Positions 8,416 to 16,999 are shown, counted from the first letter of the stretch. The stretch is 64,000 nucleotides of DNA from Brucella tritici (GCF_008932295.1 NZ_WBWA01000022.1:19726-83725); one strand, 5' to 3'. A program made the numbers and translations. The notes: generated from the sequence alone by a model not told the origin.

Positions 8416-10095
8416 CTACATCTCGAAAGTCTTGCCCTGCTCATGTCCCTGCTGGTGGCTGTGAGCCGCCTGCAGGGTGTTGGCCTGCTCGAAGGTTTCT
8501 GCGCGTGAGACGATGAACTGCGCGCGCGAAAAGCCCGCCGTGAACGCCTCAAGCCGTTCCGGCGAAGCATTCGGAATCGCACGCGAAAGGCGGTCCCGGT
8601 CGAGCTCCAGCGAACCGGGAGCGCCAAAGCGGTCACGAATGTTGGCGATGAAGCTGCGCAATTCGGTCAAGGCTTGCTTATGGTCGCCCTGTCCGAGCAC
8701 TGCGCCCAGCTCGTGGGCGGGTGTCTTTTCAACCCGGCCGACCAGCTCGCGGGCGGCGGCTGACAGATCGTTGACCGGCTCGCGCATAAGAGCGCGAAAG
8801 CGCTCTTCGTCGCGGCGAAGGTCTACGGTCAGGGAGCCATGCACCTGCCCGAAATCATGGAGCGCAGCGACGGCGAGCGGAACGGCGGCAATGGCCTTTT
8901 CACGGATCGCGTCATCGCGACCGAAAAGGCTGCGGTTGCCGTGAAGCGAGCCGAAGGCCTCCGGATTGGTTCGCATTTCCTGAGCAAATTCGGAAACGGG
9001 ACGGCGTTCAACCTCGATGCGGTTACGCAGTTCGGCAAGGACCGCTTGCGGATCTTGCCAGACTGCTGAGACCGCCGTCTCAAGGCGGCTTTTCGCAGCC
9101 TGCATGGTCGGCCGGGCCGAAATCCTGTCCGCCACGGTCTCATCGATGCTTCGCGGCCAATCGGTAACGGCGGCAATGAGCGGCGCTTGCGCCTGCTCAT
9201 GCGCCGGTTGGAGTTGGCGAGGATCAGAAGCGGCGAAGGAGAGCCGCGCGCCGGATTCCGGTCGCGGCTCCGGCAGATCGACCACATTGCCTATGATGAT
9301 CGCGCCATCATCCCTCTGCATCATGAAGTTGCGACCAGCCGCACCGCTGAAGACGCCGCTGTAATCCTGCCCCGGTTCGGTCGTCGCCATATAGATACCG
9401 TCCCAGGCCGTGACGTGCGGGGCCTGCACAGGGCGGAAGCGCTCAATAGCCTGCTGCGCGACCTCGAGCGCGTTCACGCGATCGGGGTCGGTGATTTCCG
9501 CGAACATGCGACGCATGGGCGCCAGGTCGCCGCGTTCATGGGCGGCGACTGAGACGAACGTCATGCGTTCGTCGGAAATCACACCGAATTCGAGCGGATG
9601 CCCTGCCCTTTCGGCAAGGGCCGCGAAGAATTCACGCTGAGTCCGGCCGTTGCCTTCGCGAAAAGGATGGATGGAATTCATCCGGGCGAAGGCGTCGGCC
9701 GCTTCCGTTGCGAAGGTTTCGCGATCAAGGCCACGCAAGAAGTTGCGGGATTCGAGATCCGACATGAGGCTATTCAAGCCTCTGTCGATCTCGTTGCCGA
9801 TCGCGAAATCCTTACCGCCAATCTTGTGCATGGCAGGCATTGAGGCCTGCGTACCGTCAGCGAAAGTGAATGGATGATGGCGCAGCTCGCCCGCCCATTC
9901 AAACACGTCCTGAAACAGGTGCTTATGAAGCGCCTGAAGATGGGCCGTGTCGAAAGTGGGTTCGGGGCCGAGACCGCTTCGCAGTTCGAGAAGCCGGATC
10001 GCAAGAACCGGGTGCTCGGCCGCTTCTAGCGCCTCGTGTGTCTCGGCCCCTATCTTGTTTCGAAGGGTCTCGCCGTCGGCGAGCGTAAACGACAT
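8416..10095 (-). CDS. Fic-domain toxin, VbhT-like (possible AMPylating T4SS effector)
   Basis: A 559-residue protein. The Fic domain spans about 50-200: 'LHKHLFQDVFEWAGELR' precedes the complete active site HPFREGNGR (143-151), where H143 is the catalytic base and the Gly/Asn/Arg residues hold ATP-Mg. Such enzymes transfer AMP to target Ser/Thr/Tyr hydroxyls. A beta-rich segment (about 205-290) and a long helical C-terminal region (about 300-545) follow. Length and order match the Fic-linker-BID plan of Bartonella VbhT and Bep effectors, but I cannot prove a BID domain by eye. The gene for a VbhA-type antitoxin ends 2 bp upstream. VbhT AMPylates GyrB and ParE; the same target here is inference. 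The conjugation genes in this window are Dot/Icm-type rather than VirB-type. Confidence 0.85.
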   Translation of the reverse strand: MSFTLADGETLRNKIGAETHEALEAAEHPVLAIRLLELRSGLGPEPTFDTAHLQALHKHLFQDVFEWAGELRHHPFTFADGTQASMPAMHKIGGKDFAIGNEIDRGLNSLMSDLESRNFLRGLDRETFATEAADAFARMNSIHPFREGNGRTQREFFAALAERAGHPLEFGVISDERMTFVSVAAHERGDLAPMRRMFAEITDPDRVNALEVAQQAIERFRPVQAPHVTAWDGIYMATTEPGQDYSGVFSGAAGRNFMMQRDDGAIIIGNVVDLPEPRPESGARLSFAASDPRQLQPAHEQAQAPLIAAVTDWPRSIDETVADRISARPTMQAAKSRLETAVSAVWQDPQAVLAELRNRIEVERRPVSEFAQEMRTNPEAFGSLHGNRSLFGRDDAIREKAIAAVPLAVAALHDFGQVHGSLTVDLRRDEERFRALMREPVNDLSAAARELVGRVEKTPAHELGAVLGQGDHKQALTELRSFIANIRDRFGAPGSLELDRDRLSRAIPNASPERLEAFTAGFSRAQFIVSRAETFEQANTLQAAHSHQQGHEQGKTFEM

Positions 10096-10097
10096 GC

Positions 10098-10310
10098 CTA
10101 CTGGATGCCGAGAATGGACTTAACGCGCGGCATCATCTCGTCAAGCTCGATCTCGCCAGCAATGAACGCGTCAAATACCGGCTGGCATGCCGGGTTCGGG
10201 CGAAGACCTTCCATAGCGTTCGAACGAAATGCGCTGCGAACCATCTTGCGACGGCGCTCCATTTCATCGGCGGTGATGGCCGGGGCCTTCTGCTTGAGAG
10301 CTAGTGCCAT
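10098..10310 (-). CDS. VbhA-like antitoxin of the Fic protein
   Basis: A 70-residue helical protein directly upstream of the Fic gene. It carries the Fic-inhibitory motif (S/T)xxxE(G/N) as SNAMEG (S30, E34, G35). In class I Fic proteins this helix inserts next to the active site and its Glu pairs with the second Arg of the Fic motif, blocking productive ATP binding. The surrounding pattern 'RRRKMVRSAFRSNAMEGLRPNP' also resembles VbhA, including Leu-x-Pro after the motif. Two bases separate it from the toxin gene, so the pair is co-transcribed, antitoxin first. Confidence comes from motif plus context. Confidence 0.85.
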   Translation of the reverse strand: MALALKQKAPAITADEMERRRKMVRSAFRSNAMEGLRPNPACQPVFDAFIAGEIELDEMMPRVKSILGIQ

Positions 10311-10389
10311 GGCTTTTCTCCTCTCGTTGCTACCGGCTTACCTGCCAAGCGCTTATCCAGTTTCACTATCAGCATTTCCGCACCTCCGG

Positions 10390-10686
10390 TCAGGCTGCGG
10401 AAAGCGCCCGTTCAACTGCTTCCGGTTCCTTCTCGATGATGGTGAGAAGGATGCGGGACGGAGCATCGATATTGGACCGGCCCTGTTCCCAATCGCGGAC
10501 GCGACCGAAGGAAAATCCGTACCGGGCGGCAAACGCCTTTTGGGACAATCCGGTTTTCTGACGGATGGCGCGAACGTCCACCTGTGGCGGGATATGAATA
10601 ACATATTCCGCCGGATCGGCCTCGCCCTTGGCAAAAGCAAGAGCTTCCCGTGCGCCCTGCAAAATTCGTGATCCTGCCTTGCTCAT
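10390..10686 (-). CDS. XRE-family antitoxin (HigA/NadS-like)
   Basis: A 98-residue protein with a helix-turn-helix of the XRE/Cro type: '[22 protein letters not shown]' then '[12 protein letters not shown]'. The preceding '[16 protein letters not shown]' is typical of antitoxins encoded after a RelE-like toxin. Its start overlaps the toxin stop by 4 bp (ATGA), giving toxin-then-antitoxin order as in higBA. It should neutralise the toxin and repress the promoter through the palindromes at 11,067-11,115. Confidence 0.85.
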   Translation of the reverse strand: MSKAGSRILQGAREALAFAKGEADPAEYVIHIPPQVDVRAIRQKTGLSQKAFAARYGFSFGRVRDWEQGRSNIDAPSRILLTIIEKEPEAVERALSAA

Positions 10687-11057
10687 TTTCGACTCCTGAG
10701 TTTCTTCACCTGTTCACTGACGCTTTCCCTCCATATTTGCGGAAGGACTGTCAGAATTTTACGCAGCTCGTTTCGATCTGCCTTCGATAGGTTCGCCTGC
10801 GTGTCCTTGCTGTAGATATCGAGCAAGAACACCGGAATATCCTCGTCGGCATAGAAGGTGATGATCCGATAGCCGCCGCTCTTTCCCTTGCCGCGACCGC
10901 CAAAACGGACCTTTCGCGCTCCACCTGTGCCGGCCATGATATCGCCCGCGTCCGGATTCGACGCGAGGAAGGACACAATCTCGTTGCGCTCCTCCTCACT
11001 CACATTTTCATCCTTGGCGGATGACAGATAGGCGGGTGTTTCAATGACCGTGTGCAT
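10683..11057 (-). CDS. RelE/HigB-family toxin
   Basis: A 124-residue protein of the RelE/ParE fold. '[43 protein letters not shown]' (quoted only to show the pattern of a YR.I.Y...I.LL.IY.K....NL...E) is in the C-terminal half, with a basic '[16 protein letters not shown]' before it. Proteins of this group cleave mRNA at the ribosome. The ATG at 11,057 is chosen; the upstream frame is non-coding and contains the operator. The gene is co-transcribed with the XRE antitoxin, 4-bp overlap. Confidence 0.8.
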   Translation of the reverse strand: MHTVIETPAYLSSAKDENVSEEERNEIVSFLASNPDAGDIMAGTGGARKVRFGGRGKGKSGGYRIITFYADEDIPVFLLDIYSKDTQANLSKADRNELRKILTVLPQIWRESVSEQVKKLRSRK

Positions 11058-11066
11058 GGGTATTAA

Positions 11067-11115
11067 GTACAGAAATTCCGTACATTTGTCAAGCAACATA
11101 TGCGGAATTTCCGCA
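11067..11115 (-). promoter_or_regulatory. Autoregulated promoter of the toxin-antitoxin pair
   Basis: Two related palindromes lie upstream of the toxin start. Positions 11,067-11,083 read GTACAGAAATTCCGTAC, and 11,101-11,115 read TGCGGAATTTCCGCA, a perfect 7-bp repeat around a central T. Both share GGAAnTTCC-like cores. A consensus TTGACA on the minus strand (11,087-11,092) lies between them, so the first palindrome would fill the -35/-10 spacer, a common layout for HigA-type repression. Confidence 0.6.
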
Positions 11116-11116
11116 C

Positions 11117-11335
11117 CTACATTTTCACCACATATTGGCGAGCTGGCGGCGGGATATCCCCCTGTGCATTGACCCAACAAGGTGAGACGGGAATCTTCCG
11201 GCCATCGGCAAGGGTGCGAATGGTCGGCCTGCGCCAGTGGGGCTTAACCTTCCACCCTCCGCCTCCGCCTGATCCGGATCGCATCATTTCGCTCTCGCGG
11301 ACGTCGATGACGATCCGTGGGCTTGTCGATTGCGT
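11117..11335 (-). pseudogene. 5'-truncated gene remnant at the edge of the arsenic island
   Basis: An open minus-strand frame of 72 codons ends in TAG at 11,117-11,119 but has no start matching its coding character. It includes '[18 protein letters not shown]' and '[18 protein letters not shown]', which read like the conserved C-terminal end of a plasmid-borne hypothetical protein with an 'HWRR...LADGR...WV' pattern. The frame closes at 11,336-11,338, about 25 bp before the first ars operator (11,363). An internal ATG pair (codons 18-19) could start a 55-residue peptide. The simplest reading is that the gene's 5' part was lost when the arsenic island was inserted. Confidence 0.45.
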
Positions 11336-11362
11336 TCATGTGGGTTATCCCTATATCCAATA

Positions 11363-11380
11363 ATTCAAGGATTGTTGAAT
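11363..11380. promoter_or_regulatory. ArsR-type operator, class TTCAA-N6-TTGAA
   Basis: ATTCAA, six bases, TTGAAT: a perfect inverted repeat ending one base before the arsR start codon (11,382). The same TTCAA-N6-TTGAA pattern occurs at 13,069-13,088 before the second arsR gene, whose product has a nearly identical recognition helix. Autorepression of this arsR and the MFS gene is inferred. Confidence 0.65.
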
Positions 11381-11381
11381 A

Positions 11382-11741
11382 ATGGAAGAACGTCAAGCCC
11401 TTTTATCATTCGCTGCGCTGTCGCAAGAAACACGTCTCGCCATTATCCGTGCGTTGGTCATTGCTGGCCCAAAAGGAATGGCTGCTGGCGCCATTGCGGA
11501 ACGCATGGGCGTGTCGGCGACAAACGTCTCGTTTCATTTGAAGGAGCTGGAGCGGTCGGGATTGATCTCCCAACGCAGGGAATCCCGCTCCATCATCTAC
11601 AGTGCCCGCTACGACGCTCTTGCTGATCTCGTCAAATTCCTAATGGAAGACTGCTGCGCCGGACATCCGACAGTGAGGGAAAATATCGAGCGTAGCGACG
11701 GTTGCTGCATCAGAGCCAAAAAGGGTGACGACGTTGCATAA
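11382..11741 (+). CDS. arsR: ArsR-family As(III)-responsive repressor
   Basis: A 119-residue ArsR/SmtB winged-helix protein. The helix-turn-helix is '[22 protein letters not shown]' and the wing 'SQRRESRSIIYSARYDAL'. A Cys pair at C91-C92 (EDCC), with more cysteines at the tail (GCC), can bind trivalent arsenic, as in ArsRs that use C-terminal thiolates rather than the E. coli ELCVCDL site. Binding should release it from the operator overlapping its own ribosome-binding region. The MFS gene overlaps its end by 17 bp, so the two form an operon. Confidence 0.9.
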   Translation: MEERQALLSFAALSQETRLAIIRALVIAGPKGMAAGAIAERMGVSATNVSFHLKELERSGLISQRRESRSIIYSARYDALADLVKFLMEDCCAGHPTVRENIERSDGCCIRAKKGDDVA

Positions 11742-12954
11742 CTCGAAAATTCCTGCGGGGATTGTCTCCGCTCTCGGCCTCACACAAATCATAGGATACG
11801 GAACCCTCTATTACAGCTTCAGCATCCTAGCCCCCAATATGGCGAAAGACCTCGGCCTTTCGCTTGCAGAAGTGTTCGGCGTATTTTCGGCATCTCTGTT
11901 CATCGGCGGTCTGTCAGCTACCTATATCGGCAAACAGATGGATCGGATCGGCGCAGCGACGATCATGACGTTCGGCTCGGCCCTTGCGGCTCTCACGCTT
12001 GCCCTTTGCGCCTGGTCGCCATCGGTCGCGATCTTCGCCGTTGCGATCATCATGCTCGAAGTGTCCTCCGGAATGGTGCAGTATCAGGCGGCATTCGCCG
12101 CCTTGGTTGAGAGCGATCCCAAAACGGCCTCCCGAAGCATCACATACCTGACGCTGATCGGCGGCTTCGCATCAACGATTTTCTGGCCGATCTCGGCTGC
12201 ACTTTCCGGATGGCTGTCCTGGCGCGAAATCTACCTCGTCTTTGCAGGAATGAACCTCTTTCTTTGTATGCCCCTTCACTTCTGGATCATGCGCGTTGGC
12301 AGATCTGCATCGAGTGGCGATCCATCGGTCCGCAAGCGTGAGACGGTGATCGGGGCAATCCCTCCTCATGCCCGACGGCGAGGAATGATCCTTGTGTCAT
12401 CTGCATTCGCGCTCCTCGGCTTTTCGCTGGCGGCAATCCTCGCCCACATGGTGCCGATGCTTGGGTCGCTGGGACTCGGAGCGGCTGCCGTCGTCATTGG
12501 TTCAATCTTCGGCCCGGCACAGGTGCTGAGCCGTCTTATCAATATGGTCTTCGGGAAGAACCTGTCACCGCCGGGACTTGCCGTCCTCTCGGCTTTGCTG
12601 ATCGTCGTCGGTGTCCTGATCCTGCTCGTAACGGATAGCTGGCTACCGGGCGCGGTCGCCTTCGCTATCTGCCTTGGGCTTGGCTCTGGCATCAACAGCA
12701 TCGCACAGGGTAGCCTGCCGCTCCATTTGTTCGGATCGGATGGATATGGCGCAATCACGGGTAAGATGGCCGCGGCTCGGCTGGCAGTCGGTGCTGGCGC
12801 GCCATTCGTGTTTGCGGTCGCCATAGAAAATATAGGCATGAGCTCGGCGCTTATCGCAAACGCCTGTCTTGGTGCCATCAGTGTCGTGGCATTCGTTGCA
12901 GTCGCCGCATTGTCGCGGCCAGTATCGACAGGATCGCCTGAGATTCCTAGTTAG
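11725..12954 (+). CDS. MFS efflux transporter of the ars operon (ArsK-like)
   Basis: A 409-residue major-facilitator protein with about 12 membrane helices and a central loop near residues 190-215 (SASSGDPSVRKRE). The start is GTG at 11,725, inside the end of arsR. Position directly behind an arsR and ahead of arsH suggests export of trivalent arsenic or antimony species. Rhizobial ArsK is an MFS arsenite exporter in this kind of context, but I cannot confirm orthology by eye, so no symbol is assigned. Because acr3 in this island is disrupted, this pump may be the main remaining arsenite exporter here. Confidence 0.8.
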   Translation: MTTLHNSKIPAGIVSALGLTQIIGYGTLYYSFSILAPNMAKDLGLSLAEVFGVFSASLFIGGLSATYIGKQMDRIGAATIMTFGSALAALTLALCAWSPSVAIFAVAIIMLEVSSGMVQYQAAFAALVESDPKTASRSITYLTLIGGFASTIFWPISAALSGWLSWREIYLVFAGMNLFLCMPLHFWIMRVGRSASSGDPSVRKRETVIGAIPPHARRRGMILVSSAFALLGFSLAAILAHMVPMLGSLGLGAAAVVIGSIFGPAQVLSRLINMVFGKNLSPPGLAVLSALLIVVGVLILLVTDSWLPGAVAFAICLGLGSGINSIAQGSLPLHLFGSDGYGAITGKMAAARLAVGAGAPFVFAVAIENIGMSSALIANACLGAISVVAFVAVAALSRPVSTGSPEIPS

Positions 12955-13068
12955 CGTTCCGGTGCACCAAGCGCGAGGTCTCTGTTCGGCTTACCCTTGT
13001 CACCCCTGCGTTGCGTTGAATTCGCAAAGTTCTTCATGAGGCATTGACATCGAGGCATTTATTTCTAC

Positions 13069-13088
13069 ATTTCAATCAATATTGAAAT
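13069..13088. promoter_or_regulatory. ArsR-type operator, class TTCAA-N6-TTGAA, before the second arsR
   Basis: ATTTCAAT, CAAT, ATTGAAAT: a perfect 8-bp inverted repeat whose core is TTCAA-N6-TTGAA, like the site before the first arsR. It lies 150 bp upstream of the arsR at 13,239. The 284-bp gap 12,955-13,238 holds no other feature I can support. Confidence 0.55.
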
Positions 13089-13238
13089 TTCGATGTCCGA
13101 CTTTGTTTCAAGATCGCCCCAAGGAGGGGCCACCTGAAAAGCGAAGTAAAGGGCAACGTTCACCGGTATGTCCGGGGAGCAATAACAGTCTGATGAAACT
13201 ACGTTGTCCATAATATTCCCGCGAGCTGAGTTACAGTA

Positions 13239-13598
13239 ATGAATGAGCAACAAATTCTAGACGCGTTCGGCGCACTCTCCCAGCAAACACGGCTACGGGT
13301 CTTAAAGAAACTTGTTATTGCCGGACCCGCTGGACTTGCGGCAGGCGCGATCGCAGATGCCGTAAATGTTTCCGCTTCCAACATCTCCTTCCATCTCAAG
13401 GAACTCGAACATGCAGGACTCATCGCAGCGCGGCGCGAGGCACGCTCCATAGTCTATAGCGCCGATTTTGAAGCTCTCCGCCAACTCGCCCGCTTCATGA
13501 TGGAAAACTGCTGTGTTGGTGAGAAATTTGACTGTTCAACAAAGCCAAAACCCGGCCGACATCTACCGTCGGTCGGAAAGACAATACAAGTATCGTAA
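13239..13598 (+). CDS. arsR: ArsR-family repressor (second copy)
   Basis: A 119-residue ArsR/SmtB protein closely related to the one at 11,382. The N-terminal '[21 protein letters not shown]' and recognition helix '[13 protein letters not shown]' are nearly the same, and the Cys pair is again at C91-C92 (ENCC). The C-terminal tail differs and has one further Cys (FDC). It precedes arsH by 14 bp and probably controls it. Shared recognition helix and operator core suggest cross-regulation with the first arsR. Confidence 0.9.
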   Translation: MNEQQILDAFGALSQQTRLRVLKKLVIAGPAGLAAGAIADAVNVSASNISFHLKELEHAGLIAARREARSIVYSADFEALRQLARFMMENCCVGEKFDCSTKPKPGRHLPSVGKTIQVS

Positions 13599-13612
13599 AC
13601 ACGGAGCTACAC

Positions 13613-14320
13613 ATGGCCGATATACCGGCAGCATCGATTGACTTTATTCGCCAGCCTGACCTGACAGCGCTTCGTCCCACATTTTCAGTGCACAAGCCAC
13701 GCATCCTCATCCTGTATGGCTCGCTTCGAAAAATTTCTTTCAGCCGTCTTCTGGCCGAGGAAGCAGGTCGTCTTCTCGAACACCTCGGATGCGAAGTTCG
13801 ATTTTTCAATCCGGAAGGGCTACCCCTACCTGATGGGGCGCCGGAGACCGATCCGAAAGTTGCGGAGTTGCGTGAGCTCTCGCTCTGGTCAGAAGGTCAG
13901 GTTTGGGTCAGCCCCGAGCGCCATGGGGCGATGTCCGGCATTATGAAAGCGCAGATTGATTGGATTCCTTTGACGACCGGTTCTGTGCGTCCCACGCAGG
14001 GCAAGACACTTGCGGTCATGCAAGTGTCCGGCGGATCACAGTCGTTTAACGCCCTCAACCAAATGCGTGTTTTAGGTCGCTGGATGCGCATGATTACCAT
14101 CCCAAATCAGTCGTCGGTCGCAAAAGCGTGGCAGGAATTCGATGGGGACGGCCGCATGAAGCCATCGGCCTATTACGACCGCGTCGTCGATGTTTGCGAG
14201 GAACTCGTCAAATTTACGCTACTTACGCGTGACGCATCCGACTATTTGACCGACCGCTACAGCGAGAGAAAAGAGGATGCTGCGAAGCTCGAACAACGGG
14301 TTAGCCTAAAATCCCTTTAA
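13613..14320 (+). CDS. arsH: ArsH NADPH-dependent FMN reductase
   Basis: A 235-residue flavodoxin-like protein. '[25 protein letters not shown]' carries the FMN-phosphate-binding GSLR-x-S-x-SR loop, and '[20 protein letters not shown]' is the ArsH signature. ArsH oxidises trivalent methyl or aromatic arsenicals to less toxic pentavalent forms and reduces quinones or other acceptors with NADPH. Length is normal for the family. It is in an operon with the second arsR. Confidence 0.95.
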   Translation: MADIPAASIDFIRQPDLTALRPTFSVHKPRILILYGSLRKISFSRLLAEEAGRLLEHLGCEVRFFNPEGLPLPDGAPETDPKVAELRELSLWSEGQVWVSPERHGAMSGIMKAQIDWIPLTTGSVRPTQGKTLAVMQVSGGSQSFNALNQMRVLGRWMRMITIPNQSSVAKAWQEFDGDGRMKPSAYYDRVVDVCEELVKFTLLTRDASDYLTDRYSERKEDAAKLEQRVSLKSL

Positions 14321-14422
14321 TCTTGTCACCATCTGGCAGAAGCAGCCCCAAAAGTGACCAACAGCCAGCGCCATCATAATGCTGGGTCGAAGACGTATGC
14401 GGGTTATGGAAGGCATCGAACT

Positions 14423-14444
14423 GGCCCAACGGCTCTATTGGGCC
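14423..14444. terminator. Inverted repeat after arsH
   Basis: GGCCCAA, eight bases, TTGGGCC: a perfect 7-bp stem about 100 bp after arsH, without a clear T-run. It may act as a weak terminator. The rest of 14,321-14,639 shows no gene I can support. Confidence 0.3.
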
Positions 14445-14639
14445 GTCGCTCCATTACCAACTTAGTTCCAGGGCGGTGCGACCAGCACCGTCAGTTGGAC
14501 TGTTTTTTGCCCAAAGCAAACGATTTCGCCTCGCGGGCCTCGCGAGTAAAGGGGCCGCCGATAAAACGGGAGCAGCTTACAGCTCCGCTCGCTTTACTTG
14601 CATTCGTATTCGCAAACATTTGACCATCGGAAATTGAGC

Positions 14640-14811
14640 GTGGAGACTTTTCAGACACTTATCATTGCTGGTGGTCAGGCTGGCCTGGCGACAGGTTGGC
14701 ACCTTCCGCAGCAGCAGATCGATTTCCTGATACTGGAAGCCGCCGACCGATCCGGTGGCGCCTGGCGCAACTACTAGGCTTCTCGAGATCGTATCGGCTC
14801 TACCCTCGCCA
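14640..14811 (+). pseudogene. Remnant of a second flavin monooxygenase (ArsO-like), 5' end only
   Basis: A GTG-started frame of 45 codons (14,640-14,777) reads as the N-terminus of a flavin-dependent monooxygenase: 'LIIAGGQAGLATGWHL' is the FAD-binding glycine loop and 'RSGGAWRNY' the segment that follows. It stops at TAG. The next ~35 bp keep scrambled traces of the expected 'LFSPARYSSLP' segment. Homology then ends exactly where the intact arsO, on the opposite strand, terminates (14,812). The first Gly of the loop is Ala. A decayed paralogue or duplication remnant. Confidence 0.6.
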
Positions 14812-15858
14812 TCACTGTAGCGATGCAACCAGCCGAGGGATCATATCTCGCGCCGTCCTTCCCGCTCCGAGCAGCGTGGCAGACGCTGCGCCTGTCCAGC
14901 TTCCATAACCGGCAAGCCAAAGGCGAGACTGTTTCAGCGATTGTCCATCCTTGACCTCGACTTGACCATCCGGCCTGACGACATCGAGATCACGGAGGTG
15001 ATCCAGCGCTGGACGAAACCCGGTGCACCAGATGACCGCATCAAAATCACTGCTTGTTCCGTCCTGCCATATGACGCCTTGTTCATGAAAACGCAAGAAT
15101 GGCCGTACAGATCCGAGTGCACCCCGGTCTCTTGCGTCTCTGACAGGTGGTACCATGACGATGTCGCCAAGGCCGCCGGTTGGAGACCCATCGTCCTTTC
15201 CAAGAGCGCGGGCGGTCGCGCGTTGAAATAGCACGTGCCCATCGACGTCGTCCGGCAAAAAGATCGGAGGCTGAGGCGTCACCCAGATGGTTTTAGCGAC
15301 CGTCGATACCTCTGCCAGAATTTGGGCACCGGAATTTCCACCACCGACAATGGCGACGTGCTTGCCCGCAAATTCGTCAGCAGAAACATAGTTAGCAGAA
15401 TGGATTTGCTGGCCTGTAAAATCGGCGGCGTTGGGATATTCTGGAATAAACGGGTGGCGCCAACTGCCAGTCGTGCTCAAAACTGCTCGTGCTCGCCACC
15501 GTCCTTTATCTGCGATCACTTCCAAAGCTCCATCAACGCTTCTGACGGATGTGACGACCATGGGGCGCTCTATAGGAAACTTATATCGCTCCTCGTAGCG
15601 CGTCAGATAATCGATCACCTCACTCTTTGCCGGATAGCTAGCTTTGGTTCTCGATGGCATCATCCAGCCGGGCAGCGAACTGAACGATGCCGGTGAGAAC
15701 AGATGGAGCGAATTCCATCCATGTCTCCATGCGCCACCCGGCCCATCGTCTGCATCGAGCATCACGAAACTGAGGCTGGCGCGACGCAGGTAGTATGCTG
15801 ACGCCAGGCCTGCTTGCCCGGCGCCAATCACAACGACATCACAAGTTTCGGAAGTCAT
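14812..15858 (-). CDS. arsO: ArsO-like flavin-dependent monooxygenase
   Basis: A 348-residue FAD/NAD(P)H monooxygenase. The FAD Rossmann motif is [10 protein letters not shown] (G12, G14, G17), the second nucleotide site is '[13 protein letters not shown]', and '[12 protein letters not shown]' is the C-terminal ATG-like motif of this family. '[24 protein letters not shown]' is the group's N-terminal signature. ArsO-type genes occur in ars operons of rhizobia and actinobacteria; their exact reaction on arsenicals is not settled. It is the last gene of the minus-strand set arsR-arsC-arsC-acr3-arsO. Confidence 0.85.
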   Translation of the reverse strand: MTSETCDVVVIGAGQAGLASAYYLRRASLSFVMLDADDGPGGAWRHGWNSLHLFSPASFSSLPGWMMPSRTKASYPAKSEVIDYLTRYEERYKFPIERPMVVTSVRSVDGALEVIADKGRWRARAVLSTTGSWRHPFIPEYPNAADFTGQQIHSANYVSADEFAGKHVAIVGGGNSGAQILAEVSTVAKTIWVTPQPPIFLPDDVDGHVLFQRATARALGKDDGSPTGGLGDIVMVPPVRDARDRGALGSVRPFLRFHEQGVIWQDGTSSDFDAVIWCTGFRPALDHLRDLDVVRPDGQVEVKDGQSLKQSRLWLAGYGSWTGAASATLLGAGRTARDMIPRLVASLQ

Positions 15859-15876
15859 TGCGATCCCTCCCCGTTT

Positions 15877-16915
15877 TTATTCCGCGGGGCTGCCTGCCGT
15901 CCTGACAAAATACTTTCGACCCATCCAAAGCGCCATTTGCACGAGTAGGATCAGAACTGGAACCTCAACGAGAGGACCGATAACCGCAGCGAAGGCGACC
16001 GGAGAGGCCAGACCGAATGCAGCGATGGCAACGGCAATCGCGAGTTCGAAATTGTTGCCTGCGGCTGTAAAGGCAACGGCAGTCGTTCTCGGGTAGCTGG
16101 TTCCGACCGATTTTGCCATCCAGAAGCTGACCAGAAACATAACGATAAAGTAAATCGTCAGCGGGATCGCAATCATTACTACGTCGCCAGGCAGTCTGAC
16201 GACATCGCCGCCCTTGAGGCTGAACATCGCCACAATAGTAAACAGCAGCGCAGCCAGCGTGATCGGGCTGATTTTGGGCAGGAAAACGTTCTCGTACCAG
16301 TCGCGACCTTTGCTCGCGGTCAAGATACGGCGGGACAGATAGCCCGCGAGGAACGGGATTCCGAGATAAATCAGCACGGCCTCGGCGATCGTCCAGAACG
16401 ACACGTCGATAACGCTACCTTCAAGGCCAAACAGAGGCGGCAAGAAAGTAAGGAAGAACCAAGCGTAAACGCTGAAAAACAGAATCTGGAAAATCGAATT
16501 GAAGGCGACGAGGCCCGCAACATATTGGTTGTCACCCTTGGCAAGCTGGTTCCAGACCAGCACCATGGCGATGCAGCGCGCAAGACCGATCAGGATCAGG
16601 CCTGTCATGTATTCGGGATAATCCCGTAGAAAAATCACCGCCAGGGCAAACATCAGGACCGGACCGATGATCCAGTTCTGTAGCAGGGAAATACCGATCG
16701 TCAAAGCGGACCTTTGCCAAAGGTGGATACATCATCAGGATGAGACCGATGGCAATCGGAATGTTGGTCGTTCCGACGGAGAGGCTGTCGAGCGCGGCTG
16801 GCAGGCCGGTAAAAACTGTGCCGAGAAGCACGCCGAGTGCCATGGCTGCGAAAATCCAGACCGTCAGGTAGCGGTCGAGGAAAGAAAGGCGAAGTGTTGG
16901 TTCCTTGGGACGCAT
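15877..16915 (-). pseudogene. acr3: acr3 arsenite efflux gene disrupted by a frameshifting deletion
   Basis: Two overlapping frames together encode an Acr3 permease. The first (from the ATG at 16,915) runs '[18 protein letters not shown]' through '[14 protein letters not shown]' and then goes out of frame, stopping at 16,532. The second resumes at '[19 protein letters not shown]' near 16,690 and runs to the natural end, including the conserved '[13 protein letters not shown]' with the As(III)-translocating Cys. In intact Acr3 proteins about 15 residues separate 'PPLAKV' from 'LSLxQNW'; only 13 bases do here, so roughly 30 bp are missing and the frame is shifted. A TTG at 16,704 could start a protein lacking the first helices. 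Sequencing error or programmed slippage cannot be excluded, but the missing codons argue for true decay. Confidence 0.75.
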
Positions 16916-16999
16916 TTGCGTTCTCCCTGGCAAAGAAACATCGTCCGCAGTCTTCACAGGAAGATTGCGGTGACACGAGTTCGGATTGAAAGTTTCAGA

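Noticed and set aside
13065..13253. 62-codon minus-strand frame between the MFS gene and the second arsR
   Set aside because: Overlaps the ArsR palindrome and the start of arsR; no Shine-Dalgarno or family pattern.
14354..14623. 89-codon frame after arsH
   Set aside because: Low-complexity composition, overlaps a hairpin and degraded DNA; no support as a gene.
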